Source of the DNA: Cloeon dipterum
Taxonomy: Eukaryota > Arthropoda > Insecta > Ephemeroptera > Baetidae
Assembly: GCF_949628265.1 (NCBI RefSeq)
Contig: NC_088789.1
Span: 3,720,001-3,784,000, forward strand
Direction: 5' to 3'
DNA: 64,000 bases
Shown here: positions 34,500 through 47,923 of the stretch, piece by piece
How positions within the stretch are numbered: the first letter of the stretch is position 1
Layout: every line of letters starts with the position of its first letter
The notes under the pieces: model-generated
Told to the model about the DNA's origin: nothing
Database searches by the model: none
Seen by the model: only the letters and a program-made list of their open reading frames with translations
Made by a program: the position numbers and the translations under genes

Positions 34500-36610
34500 T
34501 TATCTTTGCTCTTGAACCAACTTGTCACTAGCACCATTTTTAATTTCCTCTTTGAACTTTTTGACCTCTTCTGGCTTCTCGTTTTCGGCTCTCGCCTCCT
34601 CCATGATATCCAAGGCTCCTTCAGCGACCAATTCTTCTGCGACTTTGATCCCCAAGTCTTGTGCCATTTCTAGCTCGTCTTTTAATAGCTTTCCTGCTAA
34701 GATACCAGCAAAGAGGGTATCTTCCTTTTTGGTCATCTTCTTCGGTGGCTCGTCCTTAGTGGCAATCACCGCGCTTAACTTCTTTTTCAGACTTTTCTTT
34801 CCATCCAAACTCCACACTCCCGCTTCTAGACTCAAATTATCGTTGTCGCTGCAAAATAAATTGAACCTCAATTCTTGTGAAACAAAATAACAGCAGCACA
34901 AAATTTAACCACAGCATCAAAACTCCCAAATTTGTTTTGTAAATTACATTAAACAATTTCTTTGAAAAATACCATAATATTCACGGATTAAAAAGTGGCA
35001 GAACATAAAATAGCAAAAAAAATAATAATATGGCTCTAGCACCTTACAATTGGATATAAACAGCAACACTAACACATCAAACGATATGAGGTGCGTTAAA
35101 TGAATTTACAAAGTGTGCAAATTTACTGTCATAAAAATTGAAACAAAATTAACAGGGATGAAGAAGTGGAAAATATCTCAAAAGTATGTTTTACTATATC
35201 TTGTGTTTTGCAAATTTGCAGAAAATTTTTGCATTTTTAAATAATCTGAGCTGGAATAGTAAATTCCTTTTTTCATCTCTAATTTCATAGTATCAAGTTA
35301 AAGATAGTTTAAGCTTATATTCGATTTAAAAATATATTGCAGCTGAATTTTGAATGTTTAAATCTTAAAAAACAATGATTTAATTTAGCAGTCCACCAAT
35401 TTAAGCTGTCAGCTATAAAATCACCCAGTTGTATTATCTATACATTTATAATAAACAGCGTTTAAGAAAATAAAAACTTACTCGAGGGTGCAATTCACTG
35501 CCACAGGAGCGCTGCATCCCCCTCCAAGTTTCTTCAAAAGGCTCCTTTCCGCAACTACCCTGAGCACCGTGCTGCGGTCGTGCAAGGGGGCCAAAAAGTC
35601 AACAGTTTTCTGGTCGTCAGACCTGCACTCAATGGCCAGAGCGCCCTGGCCAACTGCGTACATGATTTCGCTGGGCTCCAGTATCTGGCTGATTTTATTT
35701 TCCCAGCCCATCCTCTCAATTCCTGCCACGGCCAACATGATGGCTGAGTATTGCAGAGGGTTCTCTGCATCTTTGTTGTTTGAATCAACAACGGAATTTG
35801 TCAACTTGCTGAGGCGCGTGTTCAGGTTGCCTCTGATGCTTTTCACCTCCAAGTCGGGGTACAACTGTCGCACTTGGGCAACCCGTCTCAGTGAACTTGT
35901 GCCTGAGAATGAATGAAATTGTTTATTCTCACAGTGATACATAAGAAACAATAAAATACTATCTTATCAGATCTTGTTCAACATGTGAATCAAAGTATCT
36001 GTAAACGCAATCATTGTCAGAAAAATAACAATTTACCAACTATGCTGTTTTTAGCCAGTTCAGACAGACTTTTAGCTTCCAATTTTGGATGAATAATAAC
36101 AGCATCTCTCGCGTTTTCGCGCCTAAAGAAAATAATTTTTTTGTCAATGTGCAAATAGGAACAAGTATGACAATCTTACTTGCAAATTCCGCCAATCGCT
36201 AAATTGTCTGGTAGTGTCGTTGGTAAATCTTTAAGGGAGTGCACAACAAAATCAACAGAGCCCTCCTCCAAGGCGACCTCCAGTTCTTTCGTAAATAAAC
36301 TTTTCTCTCCAATCTTTGGGAGTGGCTTGTCTAAAATTTTGTCTCCAGTGGTGTTCATTTCAACTGCAAATGATGTGAATATTATTATGAAACTGTAGGT
36401 GCATAAGAAACAAAATTTTACCTATTTCAAAACGTGCGTTTGGGTGAAATAGCTTCAATGAGTCTATAACACTGTTAGTTTGAATTAAGGCCAGCTGAAA
36501 TTTAAATGAATTATTAATCTTTATGGAAATTATCACAGAAAGTTTCTATTAGCTACCTGACTCTTTCTGGAGCCCACTTTAACAACCTTTTCGCCGTCTC
36601 CAGAATCCAT
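34500..36610 (-). CDS. HMBS: Hydroxymethylbilane synthase (porphobilinogen deaminase)
   Basis: The third enzyme of haem synthesis, which condenses four porphobilinogen molecules into hydroxymethylbilane in the cytosol. Exons: 36610-36557, 36494-36422, 36363-36180, 36122-36037, 35902-35482 and 34848-34500; all joins are in frame, 388 residues (human 361). Visible motifs: [15 protein letters not shown] (substrate/cofactor-binding Arg), [25 protein letters not shown] with the catalytic Asp, [17 protein letters not shown], and [10 protein letters not shown] with the dipyrromethane-attaching Cys near residue 262. Domain 3 contains GVWSLDG and then a Lys-rich insert ([20 protein letters not shown]). 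The protein runs about 28 residues past the usual C-terminus as a charged tail. The last intron is 633 AT-rich bases. It is divergent from the zinc-finger gene. Confidence 0.96.
34849..35481 (-). other. Last intron of HMBS
   Basis: AT-rich, longer than the other HMBS introns, with nothing recognisable in it. Confidence 0.6.
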
Positions 36611-37558
36611 AGCTGTTTGGTATTACACGAAACACGTGTAGTTTTCAGGAAAGGTTTTTCGATATTATGAAACAAGCACTTCAGTAAAAGTAGCGCAAAC
36701 TCATCAAGGCAACGAGCTCATTTCACTGCTGCTGCGAAAGCACGTCTGATTTTAGCAGTATGTAAAAAGTCGAAAGAGTTGTCGTTAAGATAATAATTTC
36801 GGCTACGATAACAGGGTCACGCTGGCCAACTCGGTCTCCCCAGAAAATTTGTAATACCGCCTTGCTTTAGCCGAGTGCAAGAGCAGGGGTGCAATGTGCA
36901 TGGATAAAATTGAAATGTGGTCGAAAGTAGGCGTGTCTTTCAACATGTGACAAAGTTACGCCCACCAAATCGTGTTTTGACCTGCCTCAAGCCCGCTCAA
37001 GCCTGCTCAAGCCTCAAGTGAGAATCAAAATCAAAGCAAACCGTGGAAACGGTGGGAGCAAAGAGCAAATTAAATAATGTTGTTATCAGGAAAAATTACA
37101 GGTTTCCGCCGCGTTAAACATCTCACCAGTTCTTAAGAGAATCCCATTTAAAAAAGTACGGGCGGCGGATACGAAAAGCTTCGGTGAAAAGTGCATCTAC
37201 ATTACATATATCTCTACTTTGTCCATAAATATGTATCATGCCAACAAATCCAAAGGAATATCTATCATCGTTGGGATAGTTTAGCCGAAGAGGTGATTTA
37301 TTTGATATTTATTATCACTTGTAAAATACAACTACATATTTATTATGCATCTTGTTTTAGTATTATTTATATCTGCCAAATGAATTCATTATCTCCCAAA
37401 ACCACCCAAAAAAATCAAGACAAAAGTTTATGTGATTGCGCTACTCCACAGCGCAAAATTTGTGTTAATTTCCTGCTCATTTTCTATGATTGCTACAGCA
37501 TAATTCATACTTACTCACCTATAACGTAATTATTTTAATTCAGGTTACCATACAGGCC
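36611..37558. promoter_or_regulatory. Divergent 5' region between HMBS and the zinc-finger gene
   Basis: About 950 bases that must hold the HMBS promoter and the zinc-finger gene promoter. It contains three imperfect copies of a 10-base unit (CTCAAGCCYG) at about 36985-37018 and the R2 repeat at 37090-37195. The rest is AT-rich. A plausible acceptor (TTTTAATTCAG) at about 37542 suggests an upstream non-coding exon of the zinc-finger gene. Confidence 0.45.
37090..37195 (+). repeat. Dispersed repeat R2, copy 2
   Basis: Matches 10740-10860 in the same orientation (GGAAAAATTAC, AACATCTCACCAGTTCTTA, GAGAATCCCATT, TCGGTGAAAA), with short gaps. It lies in the divergent region upstream of the zinc-finger gene. 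Confidence 0.7.
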
Positions 37559-40500
37559 ATGTCGGAATCAAACAAGAGACCGCAATTAACGCTGAGGGAG
37601 ATTAAAAGGCCAATGATACTGGCGAAGGTACGTAAGTTCAACCATTAAAAAGTAACTACATAGTTGGTTTAATTTACGCACATTTGTGTGTGAGTCAATC
37701 AATTACTGTACACAAGATGCATGCGCTAAAGCAGGAAGAACATTTTCACACACTCTTGCTATACATCTAATATCATTACTCTAATTTGAGAAAAATGTAT
37801 GTACTTATACATTTTGAAATCACCTTAGGTGACACCAGCAAAACCGATCTCACCTCTAGAACAAAATAAGACCAGACTGAAAACCAATGGCGGCATTCCT
37901 CAAGAAACACCTTGCAACACGGCAGAAGAGAATGCGAGTATCGCGGATGATCCAGAGGTAATATATAGAAGCAATAATAATCATTATTACTTAATAATTT
38001 CTCTCTCGTTTAATTTTATTAGGAGGTTCTCTACACGTGACGGCTTATTATTTGTTTCAGATTCGAGTTCTTCAACAACCAGTCTCAGTCACCACCTTCT
38101 TTACAGAAAACTGTGCGCCAGTTCTCTTGCCAGTATTCCAGTGCATATATCACTGCAAATTCAGGTCTCCGTCGTTCAACAAGATGAAGCTCCATGTGAT
38201 GGCCAATCACAAACCTCCAGACCAGGACAACTATACCTGCAAGGCTTGCAAGTTCAAAACCATCTGGGCAAACACCTTTGTGAACCACATGATCTGCGCG
38301 CACTGCGTCACATACCATTGCATGCTATGCGATATTAGCCTACCCAACAATGCTATCGAAAACCACTTCCAGTCTATCACTCACAAGTGTAGGATAATGA
38401 AATCGGAAGTTTGCGATCTCATCACCATAAATCCTTACGCTCTGAAGAAGCACAGGTACACGCATTGCTTCAACAAAGAAGTCGTCTGTCACAGATGCTC
38501 TTGGGTCATCAGCCATCACAGATTGAAGAAAGCTGTCGATTTTGTGGACCACAATCGCATGTCACCAGATCAGCCGAATGCTCCTCACTTGAGGTGCACT
38601 TGGTGCGAATTTACAACGTTCAACTACAGCCTTTTGGAAAACCACATGAACTTAAAGTTGGAGCAGCACTTTCACCAATGCCCCGTTTGCCGTTCTAATT
38701 GCAAAAGTTTGGATTTTCTTGTTAATTCTCACTTTGACACTTGCCAAGACTTAAACAAAGTTTTAAGTTCGGACGACATGATCAAGCAATTTGGAATAGG
38801 AAAATCAGTAAATCCGACGCTGATCTTGGATGCAGCCAAATGTTCTTGCAAATCTCTTTGCGCGAAAACCACTCTGGACTTATTGGTTACCGTCACGCCA
38901 ATGAAAGTGATGGCAGAATTGATGGTCTCGGAAGGAAAAATCTGCCAAATGTGCAAACTACAGCTGCACAGTGACATAGACGCGTGGAATCATTTTCAGG
39001 TGCACTTTACGCCTTGCTGCAAATCGTGCTCGAAGAGTTTTCCTTCCGTTTTCTGCAAAGAGCATGCAGAGTGGCACTATCTCATTTCCGACGAGTACTT
39101 TGACAAATTCACGCAGCACTCGTTTGTCAAAGTTACGGACCAGTTGATGCATTGCCGACATTGTACTTTGGCTGTCACACACGACCAACTCATAAAGCTC
39201 ATCAGTACAACTCGCAAGTGCAATGAGTGCAGCTTCTTGATCACTGAAAACAATTACCACGTGTTGCAGCACTTGCTGTGGAAAAAGAGCGGAAGCTGTC
39301 AATTTTCACCGCAGATTGAAAGATACATTTACCGGAACTGTGAGAAGGGACGCTGCTCCTGCAATAGAGAATTGGCAGACTGGTACGCTCGCCATTTTCA
39401 GTGCGAAACGTTATACATGAGCAAACTTAGCCACGTGCAGCAGTCAGCCGAAATATGCAACTTGTTCACGTCGACAGTATGTAGCATATGCAGCATAAAA
39501 CTACACTCGTTGAAGACATTGGAGTTGCACACGGATCACCATCCAATTTACGTGTGCCACCTGTGTGGCGACGTAGTTAGAAAAGTCTCTCAGCACTACG
39601 CCGCAAAGCACCCAAATTTGGAGAAGAATTTGACCGAATTGGCGAAATTGGGGCCATACATAAGTCGACATTCGGATTTGTTCAAAAGCCTGTTTCTTTG
39701 CAACTTCTCCAAAGGGGACAAGAACACCAGTTTTGTATTAAACAGCTATTGTATCTTCTGCAGAGTTAAAGTATTGGTCGATGATCGCGGGGAGAGCCAG
39801 CATTGGAACCTGCACATGACGCCGTGCTGCCGCGACTGCACGACGCTGAAGATGAGGAAGTGCGAGGCGCACAGCAAGCCCCTGTTTTTCCACCCAGTCT
39901 TCTACCTCCACAAGTTCACGCAACACAATTTCGTCAAGAAGGAGGGCTACAACTACGAGTGCGACAAGTGCAGCTTCAGCATCGACGAGGCCAGTGGCGG
40001 CAAACTGCTCTCAACATTCACGCGGTGCCCTTCCTGCGACTTGAACGTGCTGATTTCCAACAAGCGCGATGCCATGGGTCTGGTGATTCACGTCATGCAG
40101 CAGCATTTCGCCATCAGGTCGTGCAACGTTCTGCTTTGTGAAAACCGATCCCAATGCGCCGAAGACCTACACGAGCACTACGCTGAGGCGCATTTGGATT
40201 TGCTCAAATGCAGCCTCTGCTCGTTGCCTTTTCCCTCGGTCAGCACGCTGCTCCAGCATGCTGCTGCCTGCAAAGCGTCCACCCTGGACGCGTATTTCAG
40301 TTCGCGTGACTTAAACGGTGCCTGCACTGCCCCCACGCTAATGATCAAGACCAGGTGCCCCTTGTGCAATATGTTCCACGAAACTCCCGACGAGAGAAAC
40401 CCATTTTTCCATCCGAGGCACGTCTGCCCGTTGTGCTATAATGTTTTGCCTCACAACGAGTTTGGAGACCACTTTTACAAGTGCCACAACGAATTCGTCG

Positions 40501-40748
40501 CGCAACTGGCAGAGCACCTATCCAACGGTGTTCCACCTGAGGAATTTCTCAGGATTACCAAGGAAGCGTTGGAACTTCAACTTGCCCATCTCTATACACT
40601 ATCGAAAAGAACAATCCGAGAATTACATTGCATTTCGATGCGCCGGGAGCCAGATGAGAATGAGGAAACGGAAACCAACTGCACAAAGTACAAGATAACA
40701 GCCGAAGAATATGAACATGTTGTCCACCTGGCATTCCAAAAGGAGTAG
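37559..40748 (+). CDS. Large C2H2-type multi-zinc-finger protein with an internally duplicated Cys/His module; family not recognised
   Basis: Exons 37559-37627, 37829-37957 and 38061-40748 join in phase 0 to give 961 residues. The first 66 residues are basic and unstructured (MSESNKRPQLTLREIKRP). The remainder is rich in Cys and His pairs, many of canonical C2H2 spacing (for example near 38237-38310 and 38591-38650), others irregular. Two roughly 230-260-residue units are collinear. Unit 1 has CQMC at 361-364, TPCC from 383, KFTQHSFVK at 415 and VCHLC around 565. Unit 2 has CIFC at 630-633, TPCC from 653, KFTQHNFVK at 684 and VCPLC around 855. A nuclear nucleic-acid-binding role is likely from finger content but unproven. 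No BTB, ZAD, KRAB or other effector domain was seen. The start is the first ATG after a splice-acceptor-like site. Confidence 0.85.
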
Positions 40749-40920
40749 ACACACACCAAAGAGTGTCATTTTAGTTTTAAGGAAAAAGCATCTCAATGAA
40801 ACAAAAATTCCTAACTCTTTTCCTATTTACGTTTATTGCATATTCTATCGTATATTAAGAAATCCGAGCCATTAATGAAATGCAACAGATTATGATCTTA
40901 AAAAAATTGTAGCAGGACTA

Positions 40921-40926
40921 AATAAA
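40921..40926 (+). terminator. Zinc-finger gene polyadenylation signal
   Basis: AATAAA about 170 bases after the stop codon at 40748. Confidence 0.5.
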
Positions 40927-42420
40927 CTTAATTGATAATGATTCCTATAACTTCCCTTTTTATTATACAAACCATAGTTGTTGTGTCATCTGAAAATGAG
41001 TGTTAGGTAAATGAGGAAAAATGAAACAGCCAGGTTTTATTTCGAAACATATAACAGGAACATACTTTATTTTAATTTTATGTTCACTCAATGACATGCA
41101 CAATATTCTTAATTTTATACACAGTATTTTCACCATTTTCCCATATCTCAATTGTACATTTTTTCGAATGAGTTTCATTATTTTCATATAAATTCTGTTC
41201 TCTATTTTACATTGCTAATATGAGGGAATATCTCACATCATCTCTTTCTTAGATTTTATTGTATACGCTAATGAAATTGCTGGGCTGATTTCGGGTGTGG
41301 GTGTGCTTTTGTGAAACAAAAAACGAAAATTTGTGTGAATCATTGGCCAATTTTAAAAACTCTTCAATTCCTGCTCGCGAGATGCAGTGTCCGGGAGCAG
41401 ATTACAATTCAATCAGTCTGATAACTTTTTCCTAGAACAGTGCTGTACCGTATCATTGCAAAATTTGGATTTCCACCAATTGAGATTTATCACTTTCAAC
41501 AAACACACGCTCTGTAATTTTGAAAATGCCCCAATACTACAATAGAATCGGTCGCATCCCCTCATGCGATATGCACACAAAAATAAATTTTCTCACTTAT
41601 CCATTTGCATTTTTCCCACGTGTGTATCAAATTTAACATAAAAAGTCGAATCAATCAGTCAACTAAACGATTTCACGTTATTTTATGGTGTTGAATGTTT
41701 CTTTTTGCAGTTTTAAATTATAAAAGATCTTAAATATACATGTATAATAATAAGTTGTACAAAAATTTAATTTACATCTAGCCTTACTGTGTAGTATGAA
41801 TATATTAAATAAAATAGGGAATTCTCGTGATAATGATTTGTGAATGGAAATGAGACAGAGAGTGAGACAGCGAAAAGACGACTTGTTCGCACTGGTAACA
41901 GAGAACTCATAGATTAAGTTGAACATATTCAGAGAACGAAGCGCAAAACGGATTACATTCAGAATATACGCAGTTGAAATTTATTTTGTGCATCAAATCA
42001 TGGCACAAACATTTTTAATTAATGCATCGACGACAACAACAACATTATGCACTACGAATTCTTCTTTTTATCATTTTTTTGTTGCGTATTCCGGCCCTTG
42101 GTAGAGACAGAGTAACGGTTTTTTTTAACTTTGCGTTTTCCTTTTTTCTATATAGCTTTAATACTTACATATATAGATCTGTACAAAAACAGTTCATAAA
42201 AGTAAAAAATTTCAAATTTCAATCCACCATATTTCATGTCCTCATGTTCCATTCCATGACAAGTACTGTGCTTGTTCTTATTTATTTGCGTTTTTAAAAA
42301 AATCATTTTACAAAAATATCGCTGAAATGTCCCATTTAAATTTGCCTCTCTATTGAATCCTTCCTCTCACAATTTTCTCATATCTCTTATTTGGAAAAAT
42401 AACTGTCAATTTTTCGTGAG

Positions 42421-42467
42421 TGTGTGTGTTAATCAACTGTGTGTGTGTGTGTGTGTGTCTGTGTGTA
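42421..42467 (+). repeat. Interrupted (TG)n microsatellite
   Basis: Two TG runs split by TAATCAAC, inside the probable KLF 3' UTR, so transcribed as CA repeats. Confidence 0.85.
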
Positions 42468-42700
42468 TCCAAAAACTACCACCAAGAATAACGCACATTC
42501 TACGGCACTACTTTTGAGTACAGTTGCGATGGGTGCCTGGAAAAACTAAAATATATATGTTCCACATCAAAAATCCAAAAATGTATAGATTCTAAGACAA
42601 TTTAAAAGTTGAACATCCATCATCGTTGTATTTTAATTATCATTTTTTCTTGCTGCAATATGGAATTTGCAATTATTGTACAAGATGCTAAGAAATCTGA

Positions 42701-42728
42701 GTGTTTGTGTGTGTGTGGGTGTGTGGTT
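42701..42728 (+). repeat. Short (TG)n microsatellite
   Basis: GTGTTTGTGTGTGTGTGGGTGTGTGG-type run in the same 3' region. Confidence 0.75.
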
Positions 42729-44294
42729 TGAATTTTTCCTGTGGAAAACGTTTGTTTGCTGCTACACATCGTTACGATACATATTTACTAAATCCATTAC
42801 AACTAATTGCTCGATAACTAAACCTAGGCAATGAATCAAATTATGTCTCGAATTTAACCACCAGCTGGGGGGTGAGAAGGAGTTGTGAATGAATGATGAG
42901 AACGCGAAGTTGTGTGTGTGTTTTCACAGCATTTTTGTGTTTCTCCCTTATTCGTACGTGTTTGTTAGGACCGCATATAGTGAAATGTTGTTTTACACTT
43001 GTATATCACCAAATTTTGGAAAATGACGCGACAACGAAACTGGGAATCGTTTGCAAAACCTGTCACTTAATTGTAACCTTAATTTGTGCTTCTGTTGTAA
43101 AGAACAATTTTGTGCTGCTTGCAATCCAAATCCGTTCAATTTTTGTTTATTATCTCAAAAAGGAAGACGTTTTGATTGGAAAATTTTGGACTTGCGTGAC
43201 AGGTTTTTCGGGGGAAACGATTAATTAATTGGGTGAGTGGCTCCGAATCAAAAGCGATTATTTTTTGTTTGCCAGTGCGCGGAAATCAATTTTAAGTCTT
43301 GTCGAGTAACGAAATGTAACGAAATATATTTATATAGGAATTACATCTTCTGATCTCCGCTCTACTAACTACACAAACGTGATTTGGTATCAGACAATGA
43401 AATGGCCCATGATAGAGGAAAAGAGATTATTCCTAATGCCTTAACGCGATTCTACACTTTACATATCAGTAATCAATTCATAAATTTTCAATTTTTAATT
43501 AAAAAACACTATCATTAACACGTGATCACTATCCTATATTTACAAAATACCCATCCTAATCTTAAATAGAAGTTCATCACAATTTTCATAATAACCATTT
43601 CTTTCAATGAAACATTGAACTCTCTGCAATAATATAAATTTTGCATGATTTGGATTGCGATAATTAATAAATACCCTCTGCCAAAAATCTCTTCCAGAAC
43701 GTAACTGTCGCGGTGGGAACTATCGATTTTTCCGTATTCATCGGTAATGACAATGACGTACAAAAATAATCAGCGCAGTACTCAAATCATAAAATAGATT
43801 AAAATTTTAAAACAACACGATATAAACTCCGAAATCATTTGTAATCACAAATATAGCAAAACGAGAGCCTTACAATTCTAAAATACTGGTAACACATTGA
43901 ATACTGACACATAAATAATTTATAAATCAGAAAAAAGGTACGTCATTAAATTGCAAAAATCTTCGAAGGAAAAACTTCATAAATAATCGATAAAATTTGG
44001 TAAAACGAAAACGAGGCGCGAGATAAAACTGTGAGAAAAAAATAGAAATGTACTCGGCAGTTAAAAAAAACAACGAACGAAATCCTTCCTTCGAGCATCG
44101 GCCTGCTCGCACAAAGCCGCGTGATATTTACATGAGATGAATAGCGTCGGATTAACACACATACACTGGCCCCGATTATCATGTTTATGTATTAATGTAT
44201 CCCTGGAGAGAGTATGGCAGTGCTTGGGGAGGGTCATGGGTATCTTAATTATTAACACAATCATCTCCCTAACGCTAGCTATGTACAGGTGCGA

Positions 44295-44540
<246 letters not shown>

Positions 44541-47500
44541 TTACAGGAATAATTAGTCTATATCTGGGCAAGGTTTATCTCAGATATCAAGGGGATGAAA
44601 CCCTACATAAACAAAGGGTGCACATAAATTCAATATATCGTTCATTAGGATGAAGCAACCAAATGCAAAAATTTAAATATGTATAGCAATGCAGTTTTTA
44701 AGAACAATTTTAAATTGAAAACAAATTCAATAATAATTGTACTATTCTCGATCTCGAGATTTTTTAAAGTCAACACCGCAGTTTTTCTAAATAGGCCATT
44801 AAAAAGCTATAGGGGTGAGAACACAATCAGCCTCTGTCGCCTTTCTGCATTTTGTTCTTCCCTGCTGCTTAAAGTCGCTAGGGAGCCGGCTTATATGCGC
44901 GCAGCAGTTTTTCCACGGTCGAAATGGAAATTTCAGGGACACTTTTGAATATCTCTGCTGCTGTTCTTTCTTGTTGGCGGGCCAGTTTGAGTGACAATCC
45001 TCCTTGGGGAGGGCCCGATATTACGAGGGCGGCTCTGCTCAAAGAGATTGTGTCCCCGTGGGTCAAGACCTTCTGGAGAGTTGGGAAATGTTGTTTGACT
45101 TTTTGGTGAAAGAGAGCGAGCCAGCGAAAAGGAAACATATTGCCACCTTTGTGGCGGCCGGAAACGCACAACAGGAATGCGAAAATATATTCCCATTTGT
45201 TGCCTTTTTGCCTCGCGAGCGTGATGACTTTCGGTGCGTGTCAAGGGCCACTCTACGCGAAATGAATGGCAAATATTTGTTCCAGCCGAGATTTCCGCAA
45301 AATCCGGCCGGATATTAGGGTTGCCGGACAAAAACTGGATCTTCGTCTCCAACTTATTAAACATTTTATTCACATCATCAAAGGAAATAATCTGCGTCCC
45401 AAGAAGGAAAGAAAAGCGCTTTTGGACAAACATCTATTTTGAATCTGATTTGGCCTGATCACTTCCCCCTCGTTTCTAGCGAGAGGGGCGTAGAACGTAT
45501 GATTTTAATTCCTTCAAGTTGAAAACTGCTGCGGTAGACCAACTAAACAGTCGGCAATCTCCTTACAAGATCATCTACTTTACGATCGGCGCATGAGCTG
45601 GCGAGGGGTGCGGATTCAATTACAAGCGACACCGCCCCCACCTGCCAATAAATATCGTCGTCCGCAGCATGTTTGCCTTTCATCCTGCCAAAATTTGAAT
45701 ATGGGCTCCTTTAGTGTGATTTCCTCATCGGCTAAATCAATTACAACTATTCCTGGAAGGATTTCTTTTGGAAACAAACAACCTGAGTCCGCGTTGACGC
45801 ACGAGACGAATTTAATTCCGCGATGAGCAGTTAATTAGCATGAGCGAAGAAAGACGTCATCCAAAACTTGTGTGTCGAGAATGTAATACGAGGGGCGCGT
45901 GGTTGCGAAACAAAAACCGAAAACTCGGCTGCCAAACTTTATTAAAGGCTCGAGCGAGTGAGATTATTTTGAAGGAAAGGCGAAGATTTGAGGGAGCAGG
46001 TGGGTGAGCGTAGGCAACACGCGCCACCTGCGTGCCCGACGGTTAGCCTAACTAGAAATCGCGCAGGCGGTAGCAAGTTGCAAATTTAATGAAAATTATT
46101 TCAGAGTCTTCCAGTTTATTTTGGGACATTGTTCTCATAATTATTCTATAATACCGTACACCGTTGCAAATTTTTTAAATAAAATGAAGAAATTTCCTCT
46201 GTACAAAATTAAACGTTGAGCTGAAGAAATGTTTATTTTACGCACAAAAATCCCTAATTGCGTTGATTTTCACAGCTGGCTCGAAGCGCAGGGCTCTGCT
46301 CGCACTTGAGGGCACAAAAACAAAGTCAATGCTCGCTTACTTACGAACAGGCAAATTTAACCAGCTCTCAATTAATACAAAAAACACGGGCTCGGTTGGA
46401 ATTCGTGTTTAGTAAGAGCATTTCCCGCGGCTTTTGTTTTTCGAGCGCCATTGTGCGGTGCTTTGTACTTGTGATAAAAGGAGTGCCGTTCATCGCGACA
46501 ACAAAATGCTTGTTAAATGCAAGTGGCTGCTTTTTTCATCCAGCACACAAACGTGACAAACCCCTCAAAACACGCTGGCGTCGCCAAGAAGTGTGCATTT
46601 TTTGCGAGTGTGTGTATTTTAGGAGCTCTTAGCATATAATGGCAGCTTCCGCCGTACTCAATCCACCACCATTTCGCACTTGTTGGTAAATATAAGCGAT
46701 GGAGAGTGTTCTTGGATGCATAATTTACGCCAGCCGAAAGTAACATCAAATATTAGAGGCAGTTTCGAAACTAATTTATGCTCAGGAAGCTATAATATGC
46801 GAAAATCTAATTTTAGGGAATGCAAGATCGAGGATCGCGAGTCTCCATTCGAGGCCAGCTATTCTCGTTTGACGACGATTGCAGCTTTTCGCAGTTTTCA
46901 GACACGCACGCACAACCTGTTTCTGCTCTCTTTTCCGAGAACCTAGGGAGCAGGGGCAGGGCAGGGACCGACCGTGACTCGCAATTCACTTGCTCTAGCC
47001 AAACTTTATTTTCTTGCTCGTGCTTTTTCGACTCCCCGGGGAGCAGCGAGGAAAGGACCGACTGCGAAAGAAGTTTTCCAAACGTCGAGTACGAGCCTAG
47101 GACAAAAGTTTAAATTTTAATTAAGTCTTTGTCCCCTCGCATTCGGCTCAGCCGGCCCGACAAAAGAGGGGCTGGCGTAGAATTACAAAATAAACATTCT
47201 TGCCCGACTCGCAAGTAAAAACACAGCGAGCCGAGTCTAAATTTTTAATTCGCAATAAGAGCTGGAGGAAAGCAACGGCGGCGGCGGCAGCGGCGGCGTC
47301 CTTTCCCCCGTTCTCGGCTCCAGCCATCTTTGAAATTGGCCGAATTATAGGTGCACTACATCTTCCACGCTCCGCGGACCTGCCGTTCCGGCGGAAAAAA
47401 ATAATTCCCGGCGTATCAGAAATCTTTTTATTTTGAAATGTGTTTCCCTAACGCCACCTCAATTTCTATATCTTGTTATCTATGCAAAGATAATGCACTC

Positions 47501-47907
47501 GAGGGGGACCGACGGCGGGCGGGCGAGAAGGTGAAAAAGGGAATTTCTTCCGTACGCTCCCCCTCTGGCAATTTCTTCTTCTGTCTTACCCCCGCTCGCA
47601 CGCGCTGGCATTACTTCGGCTCTACCTTTTCTCATTCTCATTCCATTCCGAGCCTTTGGGCAGCCAGCGGGACCTCGGGGGATGAAAAAAAGCAGCAGCG
47701 AGGGGGTCACATCACGTATCTGCTCGTCAATTCACCCCCTTGGCAATAGCCGGGGAGGGATTGCGAATTCAATTGGCCATCTAGTCGGCTGCTCTGTGTC
47801 CTTCCTCATATCCTTTTGACTCGGACGTTCGCTGCTACAATGTAATCCGATTCTAACGACTCTCTTTGATACACTTGCCTGTAATAAAGGCTCAAGTCAC
47901 TCACCAA

Positions 47908-47923
47908 GTCCGTCCGTCCGTCC
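47908..47923 (+). repeat. (GTCC)n short tandem repeat
   Basis: Four copies of GTCC in the KLF non-coding region. Confidence 0.75.

Larger units (their letters stand above)
40749..44294. other. Convergent 3' regions of the zinc-finger gene and the KLF gene
   Basis: 3.5 kb of AT-rich DNA with no coding exon. The zinc-finger gene probably ends near the AATAAA at 40921. Most of the rest is likely a long 3' UTR of the KLF gene on the minus strand; minus-strand AATAAA candidates include 41066-41071. TG-rich microsatellites occur at 42421-42467 and 42701-42728. Confidence 0.5.

Noticed and set aside
37191-37529. 112-codon frame upstream of the zinc-finger gene
   Set aside because: Composition-driven, runs into the likely 5' splice region, no similarity.
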